This document shows, in pieces, positions 7,095 to 12,442 of a stretch of 12,442 nucleotides of DNA. The notes below the pieces were generated by a model, which worked only from the letters and a program-made list of their open reading frames with translations, did no database searches and was not told the DNA's origin. The translations under genes and the position numbers were made by a program. This DNA comes from Solirubrobacterales bacterium 70-9 (GTDB lineage Bacteria; Actinomycetota; Thermoleophilia; Solirubrobacterales; 70-9), in contig MKSH01000054.1 of NCBI GenBank assembly GCA_001898095.1, positions 23,300 through 35,741 on the forward strand, in the 5' to 3' direction. Position 1 is the first letter of the stretch, and each line of letters starts with the position of its first letter.

Positions 7095-7283
7095 TCAGCC
7101 CCGGACCTGGATCTTCTTGCCGCTGAAGTAGGGCTCGTAGAGGCTGGCTTCGCCGACCGTGACCCAGAGGAAGTCGTCTCGTTGGCCGCGGAACGAGGGT
7201 TTGAAGGCCGCGGCGAGCGGGACGACGAGCCGGCGGGTGAAGTGTGGGTGGGGTGGTGGATCGCCAGCCTCGGTAACCATCAT
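7095..7283 (-). CDS. Small 62-residue protein of unknown function
   Basis: I do not recognise this protein. It starts with two consecutive ATG codons, and the stop TGA of the upstream reductase lies inside them (ATGATG), a classic termination-reinitiation overlap. Codon third positions are strongly G/C, as in real genes here, and the residues are not the Arg/Ala/Pro-rich mix of shadow frames. The N-terminus is proline/histidine-rich (GDPPPHPHFTRR). A hydrophobic segment RLVVPLAAAF follows, then an aromatic stretch DDFLWVTVGEASLYEPYF and a basic end GKKIQVRG. There is no signal peptide or cysteine. Its coupling suggests it works with the reductase. A strong independent Shine-Dalgarno is lacking, consistent with coupled translation. 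Confidence 0.65.
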   Translation of the reverse strand: MMVTEAGDPPPHPHFTRRLVVPLAAAFKPSFRGQRDDFLWVTVGEASLYEPYFSGKKIQVRG

Positions 7284-7846
7284 CTCGCCCCCGCGGCCAC
7301 GCGGTAGTGGAGGTGGACGACGCCGTTGCCGAACCGGCGCTCGTCGAGGAGCTCGAGTTGCGCGCGGGTGCCGTCGGGAAGGGCGCGCTTGCCGCCGCCG
7401 ACCAAGATCGGGAAGAGGAACAGGTGGCACTCGTCGACCAGCCCGGCGGCGAGCGCCTGGCCGGCGAGCTCGGAGCCTCCCACCGAGACGTCGGTTGCCG
7501 CGGCGTCCTTCAGCCGTCGGACCGCGTCGGGATCGAACTCGGGCTCGATCCGGGTCCGCGCGCTCGACACCTCCCGCAGGGTGCGCGAGTAGACGACCTT
7601 CTCGGCCGCCCGCCAGACCTCGGCGTAGTCCGCGAACACCGCCGGCTCGCCCTCGCCGTCCGCGGTCTCCCAGAACACCATCGTCTCGTACATCCGGCGC
7701 CCGTAGAGGTAGGTCCCGACCCCCCGCTCGAGATCGTTGACGTAGGCGTGCACCTCCTCGTCGGGCACCGCCCAGTCGAACTTGCCCGCCTCGTCCTCGA
7801 CGTACCCGTCGAGCGACGCGATCGCCGCATAGATCAGCTTCCCCAT
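7280..7846 (-). CDS. Dihydrofolate reductase / RibD C-terminal domain family protein
   Basis: A 188-residue single-domain protein of the RibD-C/DHFR-like fold (YwjB/YyaP-like group). Seen: the opening strand and active-site loop KLIYAAIASLDGYVEDEAGKFDW, the motif TYLYGRRMYETMVFWE, and the nucleotide-binding block DVSVGGSELAGQALAAGLVDE. It closes with LFLFPILVGGGKRALPDG. The family uses NADPH to reduce pteridine- or pyrimidine-like substrates, and many members are uncharacterised, so true DHFR activity should not be assumed. The ATG at 7846 has GGAG five bases upstream; the GTG at 7852 would overlap that site. It lies 81 bp after the GGDEF gene. A TAGTTT word at 7900-7895 could be its own -10 box. 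Confidence 0.9.
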   Translation of the reverse strand: MGKLIYAAIASLDGYVEDEAGKFDWAVPDEEVHAYVNDLERGVGTYLYGRRMYETMVFWETADGEGEPAVFADYAEVWRAAEKVVYSRTLREVSSARTRIEPEFDPDAVRRLKDAAATDVSVGGSELAGQALAAGLVDECHLFLFPILVGGGKRALPDGTRAQLELLDERRFGNGVVHLHYRVAAGAR

Positions 7847-7927
7847 ATCCACTCCGATCGGTTGGTCACCCTGCTGAGACGGCGGTGCGCGACGAAACTA
7901 ATCGGTGGCGAGGCCGGGCGGAAGACC

Positions 7928-9940
7928 TCAGGACCTCGCCGGCGCCAGTCCCCGCTCGACCGCGACCCGCTCGAAGGCTGCGACGACGGCGGGATCGAAC
8001 TGTGTGCCGGCGCCTCGGTCCAGCTCTTCCATCGCCCGCGCCGGGACCATCCCGACCGCGTGAGGGCGCTCCGCGACCATCGCCGCATAGGCGGCGCAGA
8101 CGGCCACCACCCGCGAACCGAGGGGGATCTGCTCGCCCGCGAGGCCGTCCGGGTAGCCGCCCCCGTCCCAGCGCTCGCCCACCGAGCGGACCAGCCGGGC
8201 GACCGGAACCAGCGCCGCGGCGGAGCCGATGATCCGCTCGCCGATCAACGGGTGGCGCCGGATGAACTCCCACTCCGCGTCCTCCAGGGGGCCGGGCTTG
8301 TTCAGGATCGCGTCCGGCACCGCCATCTTGCCGACCTCGTGGAGTTGGGCCGCACGGCAAGCCTCGTCGCGCTCCTCCGCCGACATCCCGACCGCTTCGG
8401 CGAGCGCCCGCGCGAGATCGCCGAGGTCGAGGGCGTCCTCGGCGAGCTGGGGCCGTCGTTCGCGCAGAGCCGTCAGCAGCACGTCGCGGGACTGCGATCC
8501 CGCCGAGGTCCGCTCGGTCGCCTTGTCCGCGTACATCCGCCGGTCGGCGATCTGCATCGCGTCTTTGACCGTCCCCGCCTCGCTCGGCAGGAGGACGCTC
8601 CCCTGCGAGGCGGAGATGTGGAAGCCCTCGCCGGTCTCGCTGAGGGCGGCCAGCGCGCCGGCGACGATCGGATCGACCTCGGCCGGGCTGCATTCCGCCA
8701 GCAGGCAGAACTCGTCGCCGCCGAGACGATAGGCGCGACCGTGCGCGCCGCCGAATCGTCGGAGGCGGGTTCCGAGCCGGGTCAGGAGCGCGTCGCCGGT
8801 CGGGTGGCCGAAGGTGTCGTTGTAGAGCTTGAAGCCGTCGAGGTCGAACATCACCAGGAGGTGGGAGTCCCCCGGCGCCGCCGCTCGGCCGGCCGCCGCT
8901 TCCAGGTCGGCCATCAGCGCGCGCCGGTTGGGGAGGCCGGTCAGCTCGTCGGTGGTCGCCATCTGCTCGGAGGTCGCGAGGTTCTCGCCCGCCCGGCGGA
9001 GCGCCAGGGAGAGGCGCGCGATCACCAGGAGGAGGGTCGCGAACGCGAGCACTTCCGCGGCGGCCGGCAGGTGGCCCGCGCGTTCGGCGGCCAGCACGCC
9101 CATCGCCAGGAGCGCCGCCGTCACGGGCACCACCGCGACGCGCATGCCGCGGGCGACGACGCGACGGTCGGCGGGCGGGCGCACCCAGGCGGAGCCGGCG
9201 AGAAGCAGTGCGCCGAGTGGCCAGGCGGCGTCGAGGATGCCCCCTTCGACGTAGGTGCCCTGGGCGGACTGGAAAAGGTAGGCGATGTCGGAGGCGGCGA
9301 GGACGATCATCCCGGCACCGAGCAGGGACCAAGTCGCGTCCGGACGCCAGCCGGTGAAGGCGACGGCGGTCACGACGAGGGTGAGGAGGGTGAGGTCGCA
9401 GATCGGGTAGGCGAGGTTCGTCGCCGTTTCGAGGCTCGAGTCGGTGTGGGAGGCGGCGGCGATCGGCCCCAGCGCGAGCGCCGCGGTCAGCGCCGCGACC
9501 GCCAGCCCGGCGATCAGGCCGTCGAGCCAGCGGGTGAACGGAAAGGAGCCGATCCGCTCGCGCAGGAGCACGATCAGCCCGGCGTAGGTCAGCGGGTAGA
9601 AGAGCAGGTAGCCGGCGTCGGCGGGCGAGGGGATCGGCACCGAGCCCGAGATCGCCACCGCCGCCTCGTAATAGATTTCCCCGCCGGTCCATACAAGGAG
9701 ACCGCAACCGATCAGAAGCCAGGCGGTCCGCTCACGGCGGACGAGGATCGCGCGGGCGAGGCAGGAGGCCGCCGCCCCCACCATGACCGCGCAGTAGACC
9801 CAGACCTCGAAGAAGGTGTCGCCGCCGACCCCGGTCGCCGCGTGGATGGCGAAGGCGAGGAAGCCGAGCGCGATCAGCCCGCCGGCCCCGCGCAGGAGGA
9901 GGCGTCGTTTCGGCGGCAGCTTCGACATCGCTCCAGACAC
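7928..9940 (-). CDS. Membrane-anchored GGDEF protein with degenerate HD-GYP domain
   Basis: A 670-residue c-di-GMP signalling protein. About nine to ten membrane helices fill residues 15-310. The GGDEF domain follows (about 335-490) with TTDELTGLPNRRAL, the metal-site motif FDLDGFKLYNDTFGHPTGD and an intact G407-G-D-E-F411, so cyclase activity is expected. The position of the inhibitory RxxD site five residues before GGDEF reads GAHG, so product inhibition there is probably absent. The C-terminal HD-GYP-like domain (about 500-660) keeps H534, HPLIG and GYP (595-597). However, HD reads HE, the usual HH before ERWDGGGYP reads VG, and the aspartates of DxYDAM are alanines. Phosphodiesterase activity is therefore doubtful. 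The start is uncertain: GTG 9940 lacks a good Shine-Dalgarno, and ATG 9928 has GGAG only two bases away. Confidence 0.93.
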   Translation of the reverse strand: MSGAMSKLPPKRRLLLRGAGGLIALGFLAFAIHAATGVGGDTFFEVWVYCAVMVGAAASCLARAILVRRERTAWLLIGCGLLVWTGGEIYYEAAVAISGSVPIPSPADAGYLLFYPLTYAGLIVLLRERIGSFPFTRWLDGLIAGLAVAALTAALALGPIAAASHTDSSLETATNLAYPICDLTLLTLVVTAVAFTGWRPDATWSLLGAGMIVLAASDIAYLFQSAQGTYVEGGILDAAWPLGALLLAGSAWVRPPADRRVVARGMRVAVVPVTAALLAMGVLAAERAGHLPAAAEVLAFATLLLVIARLSLALRRAGENLATSEQMATTDELTGLPNRRALMADLEAAAGRAAAPGDSHLLVMFDLDGFKLYNDTFGHPTGDALLTRLGTRLRRFGGAHGRAYRLGGDEFCLLAECSPAEVDPIVAGALAALSETGEGFHISASQGSVLLPSEAGTVKDAMQIADRRMYADKATERTSAGSQSRDVLLTALRERRPQLAEDALDLGDLARALAEAVGMSAEERDEACRAAQLHEVGKMAVPDAILNKPGPLEDAEWEFIRRHPLIGERIIGSAAALVPVARLVRSVGERWDGGGYPDGLAGEQIPLGSRVVAVCAAYAAMVAERPHAVGMVPARAMEELDRGAGTQFDPAVVAAFERVAVERGLAPARS

Positions 9941-9990
9941 ATCGGCGATTGATCACGAAACTTGAACGAGACGGTACTTAGACCCCTCGA

Positions 9991-10533
9991 TCAGAAGATG
10001 ACGCTCGCGTTCGTGTACTGCGCCGCGCACCGTTCGCCTTGGACGAGCACGTTGCTCGCGCTCGCGCTTTCCAAGGTCAGGGTGTTGGGACCGGTGAAGT
10101 GGCCCTCGATCGACGCGTAGGCGCCGGCCGCCGAGCTCGAGCCGCCGAACTCGCCGTACCCGCTGACCAGCATGTCGGCGACGGCGATCTTCAGCGACGG
10201 GTAGGGCGGGCGGCCCTTGCAGGACACGTACCCCGGCGGGAAGGCGATCGTCATCGAGATCTGCGGCGAGCCTTCAGCCGTGGTCGAGCTGGTCACGGTG
10301 ACGCCGTTGCTCCCCACGTAGGTACCGGGCGTGCCGAGCACGTCGAGGCCGGGGTGAGGAGTGGGTTTCGCCGGCTTCGCCACGCACACCCATTCGCCGT
10401 GCTTGTGCTTGCGGATCTGTCCCTTCTTGCAGTGGACTTTCTTTCCGCCCTTCGGCGCCGCCGCGGTCTGCGCGGCGGCCACGGCGAGGCCGAGCACGAG
10501 GAGGGCGAGGATCGGGACGAGACGAAGGCGCAT
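9991..10533 (-). CDS. Small secreted protein, unknown function
   Basis: A 180-residue exported protein. Residues 1-26 form a clear Sec signal peptide: basic MRLR, a hydrophobic core PILALLVLGLAVAAA, and alanine-rich cleavage near 21-26. A short basic module with two cysteines follows, KKVHCKKGQIRKHKHGEWVC (C35, C50), like the CKKG...CV motif seen in other actinobacterial secreted proteins. Then come a Pro/Lys linker and a Ser/Thr/Gly-rich beta-type domain to the end, with two further cysteines. I do not recognise a named fold. The ATG at 10533 is chosen because the signal peptide begins there; a TTG at 10545 would add MAPS. A good -10 box lies ten bases upstream, giving a leader of only a few bases. 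The GGDEF gene starts 50 bp beyond its stop. Confidence 0.8.
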   Translation of the reverse strand: MRLRLVPILALLVLGLAVAAAQTAAAPKGGKKVHCKKGQIRKHKHGEWVCVAKPAKPTPHPGLDVLGTPGTYVGSNGVTVTSSTTAEGSPQISMTIAFPPGYVSCKGRPPYPSLKIAVADMLVSGYGEFGGSSSAAGAYASIEGHFTGPNTLTLESASASNVLVQGERCAAQYTNASVIF

Positions 10534-10543
10534 GGACGGCGCC

Positions 10544-10572
10544 AACTTACCCCGGCCAATTTGTCCTGTCGC
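10544..10572 (-). promoter_or_regulatory. Candidate promoter GCGACA-N17-TAAGTT of the secreted-protein gene
   Basis: On the minus strand, GCGACA (10572-10567) and TAAGTT (10549-10544) are separated by exactly 17 bp. The -10 fits TANNNT and the -35 matches the last four bases of TTGACA. Initiation would fall about 3-4 nt before the ATG at 10533, making the transcript nearly leaderless. The -35 overlaps a GC-rich hairpin. Confidence 0.5.
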
Positions 10573-10585
10573 CCCCCGCGGGGCG
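10570..10585 (-). terminator. GC hairpin downstream of the PucR-type regulator gene
   Basis: CGCCCC (10570-10575) and GGGGCG (10580-10585) form a perfect 6-bp stem with a 4-nt loop, 57 bases past the regulator stop. No T-run follows, so it is at best a weak terminator, and such words arise easily in GC-rich DNA. Confidence 0.3.
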
Positions 10586-10641
10586 CCGCTGGGGCAAAAT
10601 TACCCAGCCCACGCGGCCCAGCTGACCGCCGTAGAACGACC

Positions 10642-11904
10642 TCAGGCGCGCGAGCTTCGGTCCCGGAGGGGGATGAAGCGGAGCGCGACGCGCAGCTCCA
10701 ACTGCCGCTCGGTGACCGGCCGGCCGAGCAGGGATTCGGCGCGGCGCACGCGGTAGGCGACGGTGTTGGCGTGGATGCCGAGGCGGCGGCCGGCGCGGAC
10801 GAAGCTGGAGCCTTCCTCAAGGAAGGTCGCCACGGTCGAGGCGAGGCGGACGGTGGCGTCGTCGGCGGCGGCGAGGGGGCCGAGCTCACTGGCTGCGAAG
10901 CGGCGGGCGGCCTCGGGGGTGTCGGCGAACAGCGCCTCCAGCGCCAGGTCCGGGTAGGCGGCGACGGCGCCCACGCCGTCCCCGCGCAGCCGGGCCACGC
11001 GGCGCGCCAAGAGCGCCTCGCGGTGGCTGGAGACGAAGCCCTCGACCCCCGCCGCCGGCGTCCCGGCGGCGACCGAAAGCCCGTGCGTCCCGGCGCGCGG
11101 GAGGCGCAGGCGGGAGAGGTCGGGCTCGCGCCGGCTCCCGGTCCAGCAGGTGAGGTGGCCGCCCTCGGCGACGGTCAGCGGCACGCCCGCCCGGAGCGAC
11201 TCGGCGACCGTCTCCGCCGCCCGCTCCATCTCCGCGACCAGCTCGCCGGCGCCCCCGGGGCGCTCGCCGGCGTTCTCGCTCCAGATCACGAAGCCGACGT
11301 GGAAGCGCTCGAGCTCGTAGCCGAGCCGCAGGCTGACCGCGGCGGCGTCGACTGCGCCGCCGCCGAGCAGCGCCCGCACCTCCGCCGCCCGCACCGCGTC
11401 GGCGCCCCGCGCCAACTGGGCGTGCTCGCTCAGGTAGACGTCGGTGAGCCGCCGCTCGATCGCCTCGACCCAGGCGAAGATCCAGGCATTGATGAACGAC
11501 ATCGCTTCGGCCAGGAGGTCGGCATCGTCGGTCGCCGTGCGGAGCCGCTCCAGGACGATCCCGGCGAAGGCGCCCTGGCCGGTCCGGTAGGCGCGCTGCA
11601 TCAGACTCAGCTCGAGGCCGCGGGCGACGTACTCCTTGGCGTAGCTGATCGCCTCCGGCGGGGGTTGCGCCGCCCCGGGGTCGTCGCCTTCGCGCATCAT
11701 CGTCACGATCGCCCCGAGGTTGGAACGGGCCGCCTGCAACGTCCATGACCGCAGGTCGTCCTCGAGCTCCAGCAAGTGCTCGTGGATCGTGTCGGCGAGC
11801 GCCGCCGCGATCTCGTCGAGCTCGCGGCTCAGCGTCGCGACCAGCCCTTCGATCTCCCCACGACTCTCCGCCGTCGGCAAAAGAACCCGAGCGCCCAAAT
11901 CCAT
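10642..11904 (-). CDS. PucR/CdaR-type transcriptional regulator with RsbRD-like N-terminus
   Basis: A 420-residue regulator. The N-terminal all-alpha region (about 15-165) resembles the RsbT-co-antagonist N-terminal domain (RsbRD_N): YVARGLELSLMQRAYRTGQGAF and FINAWIFAWVEAIERRL. The middle (about 170-335) is the GGDEF-like sensor region typical of PucR/CdaR proteins. The C-terminal HTH_30 domain (about 354-407) is clear: LASTVATFLEEGSSFVRAGRRLGIHANTVAYRVRRAE, read in overlapping segments. Relatives sense metabolites such as purine-degradation intermediates or sugar acids; the ligand here is unknown. The ATG at 11904 has no Shine-Dalgarno but sits six bases after a TAGATT -10 box, consistent with leaderless translation. 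It is divergent from the truncated LysR gene. Confidence 0.92.
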   Translation of the reverse strand: MDLGARVLLPTAESRGEIEGLVATLSRELDEIAAALADTIHEHLLELEDDLRSWTLQAARSNLGAIVTMMREGDDPGAAQPPPEAISYAKEYVARGLELSLMQRAYRTGQGAFAGIVLERLRTATDDADLLAEAMSFINAWIFAWVEAIERRLTDVYLSEHAQLARGADAVRAAEVRALLGGGAVDAAAVSLRLGYELERFHVGFVIWSENAGERPGGAGELVAEMERAAETVAESLRAGVPLTVAEGGHLTCWTGSRREPDLSRLRLPRAGTHGLSVAAGTPAAGVEGFVSSHREALLARRVARLRGDGVGAVAAYPDLALEALFADTPEAARRFAASELGPLAAADDATVRLASTVATFLEEGSSFVRAGRRLGIHANTVAYRVRRAESLLGRPVTERQLELRVALRFIPLRDRSSRA

Positions 11905-11910
11905 TGCATC

Positions 11911-11939
11911 AATCTAGATTCTTTGTGCCCGGACCACAA
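11911..11939 (-). promoter_or_regulatory. Promoter TTGTGG-N17-TAGATT, probably leaderless
   Basis: On the minus strand TTGTGG (11939-11934) and TAGATT (11916-11911) are 17 bp apart, and six bases later comes the ATG of the PucR-type regulator. Both hexamers and the spacing fit a housekeeping-sigma promoter, and the absence of a Shine-Dalgarno fits a leaderless mRNA. This is the best promoter in the window. Confidence 0.65.
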
Positions 11940-11940
11940 A
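11922..11940. promoter_or_regulatory. Inverted repeat TTTGTG-N7-CACAAA, candidate operator
   Basis: A perfect 6-bp dyad (11922-11927 and 11935-11940) covers the -35 and the spacer of the regulator's promoter. Its AT-rich arms stand out from the GC-rich background. Its position suits autorepression by the PucR-type protein or control by the divergent LysR-type protein. Confidence 0.45.
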
Positions 11941-12020
11941 CAGTCGGTTTCCGCAGACGATGACAGCGCTCGCTCCGCCGCCTACTGTGACTCCACGGCT
12001 GTCCGGGGGGCGGCCACAGC

Positions 12021-12059
12021 GGAGTTGCTCGCCCGCTGGGTGGCAGGGCGAGCAGCTCC
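12021..12059. repeat. 14-bp inverted repeat with 11-nt loop in divergent region
   Basis: GGAGTTGCTCGCCC (12021-12034) pairs with GGGCGAGCAGCTCC (12046-12059), with one position being a T-G wobble. It lies 63 bp before the start of the LysR-type gene and about 115 bp upstream of the regulator's ATG. No T-run follows. It could be a leader hairpin or attenuator of the LysR-type gene, or a dyad operator between the two divergent regulators. Confidence 0.6.
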
Positions 12060-12122
12060 CACTCTTCGTCAAGATGGGACGGGTGAGGGTCGAGCGCGCC
12101 GGTCTGGCGACGACGAGGTGAG

Positions 12123-12419
12123 ATGAGCACGCTCGACCTGCGCAAGCTCGCCCACTTCGTCGCTGTGGCGGAGGAGCTCAGCTTCACCCGCGCGGCGGCC
12201 CGCCTGCAGATGAGCCAGCAGGCGCTCAGCACTTCGATCCGCCAGTTCGAGCGTGAGCTGGACGTCACGCTCCTCGACCGCAGCCCTCACCACGTCGTGG
12301 TGACCGAGGCATCCAGCGATCCTGTGGCATCACCCAAAGATTCTGTTTTGGTTGGACGTCGCAACTACGTATCGTGGCCGCCGCACCCCTGTCACGTCGC
12401 CAAGGAGGACCTGAGTTGA
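12123..12419 (+). pseudogene. Truncated LysR-type regulator (DNA-binding domain only)
   Basis: Residues 1-62 are a standard LysR winged helix-turn-helix: LRKLAHFVAVAEELSFTRAA, the recognition helix SQQALSTSIRQFERELDVTL, and LLDRSPHHVVVTEA. Intact family members continue for a further 230 or so residues with a linker helix and two effector-binding subdomains. Here similarity stops after VTEA (about 12311) and 36 unrelated residues lead to TGA at 12419. Base composition falls sharply past the break, which suggests a deletion or insertion junction rather than a simple stop mutation. GAGG lies four bases before the ATG, so a free DNA-binding domain could still be made. The stop overlaps the start of the next gene. 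Confidence 0.8.
12348..12375 (+). promoter_or_regulatory. Candidate promoter TTGGTT-N16-TATCGT
   Basis: TTGGTT (12348-12353) and TATCGT (12370-12375) with a 16-bp spacer lie in the lower-GC segment after the LysR break. Initiation near 12382 would give a leader of about 34 nt that includes the strong Shine-Dalgarno at 12402-12408. It fits the following gene. Confidence 0.45.
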
Positions 12420-12442
12420 AGAATCCATCGGTCGGTCGCGGG
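12416..12442 (+). CDS. Start of an unknown gene (partial, runs off right edge)
   Basis: AAGGAGG (12402-12408) is an almost perfect Shine-Dalgarno, seven bases before a TTG start. The nine readable residues are MKNPSVGRG. Nothing can be said of the function. The call depends on the ribosome site and the promoter-like words upstream, not on protein similarity. Confidence 0.5.

Noticed and set aside
7307..9952. An 881-codon open frame on the plus strand
   Set aside because: It lies opposite the reductase and the GGDEF/HD-GYP gene, which have clear motifs; its Arg/Gly/Glu-rich product has none.
10039..11748. A 569-codon open frame on the plus strand
   Set aside because: It is antisense to both the secreted protein and the PucR-type regulator and crosses their intergenic region; low-complexity composition.
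1..12442. CRISPR array, tRNA/rRNA genes, transposase, or a defence island
   Set aside because: Searched by eye for regular spaced repeats, RNA-gene signatures and nuclease/helicase/transposase motifs; none was seen.

Overview
This window is very GC-rich (about 70 % by eye) and densely coding, with almost every codon ending in G or C. The gene content points to an actinobacterium: a PucR/CdaR-type regulator with an RsbRD-like N-terminus, a DUF2252 protein, a GAP/Sap-type membrane protein, and probable leaderless genes behind TANNNT -10 boxes. The class Thermoleophilia (Solirubrobacterales and relatives) fits best, but that is inference from style, not proof. I see no tRNA, rRNA, CRISPR array, complete insertion sequence or prophage gene, and no gap over 300 bases without a gene.

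Left part (1-1050, minus strand): two response regulators, a NarL/LuxR-type one (353-1036) followed by a receiver-domain protein that runs off the left edge. A perfect 10-bp hairpin and repeated GTTAGGG words lie between them. No histidine kinase is inside the window.

Central plus-strand block (1162-7015): a type I sulfatase, 17 nt later a six-helix Sap/GAP-type membrane protein, then a DUF2252 kinase-fold protein overlapping by 11 nt a multi-spanning membrane protein with a large external domain. After a striking 47-nt imperfect palindrome comes an isochorismatase-family cysteine hydrolase. The sulfatase and Sap-like genes look like one unit, and the DUF2252 and membrane-protein genes like another.

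Right minus-strand block (11904 down to 7095): a PucR-like regulator behind a clear promoter, a small secreted protein, a membrane-anchored GGDEF protein with a decayed HD-GYP domain, a RibD/DHFR-like reductase, and a 62-residue protein of unknown function whose start overlaps the reductase stop.

Right edge (12123-12442): a LysR-type regulator keeps its DNA-binding domain but loses all similarity after about residue 62, where base composition drops. A new gene with an excellent Shine-Dalgarno starts just past this junction and leaves the window. No coherent new defence or mobile system is visible. The best candidates for undescribed biology are the DUF2252/membrane-protein pair, the sulfatase/Sap pair, the 62-residue protein and the 47-nt palindrome.
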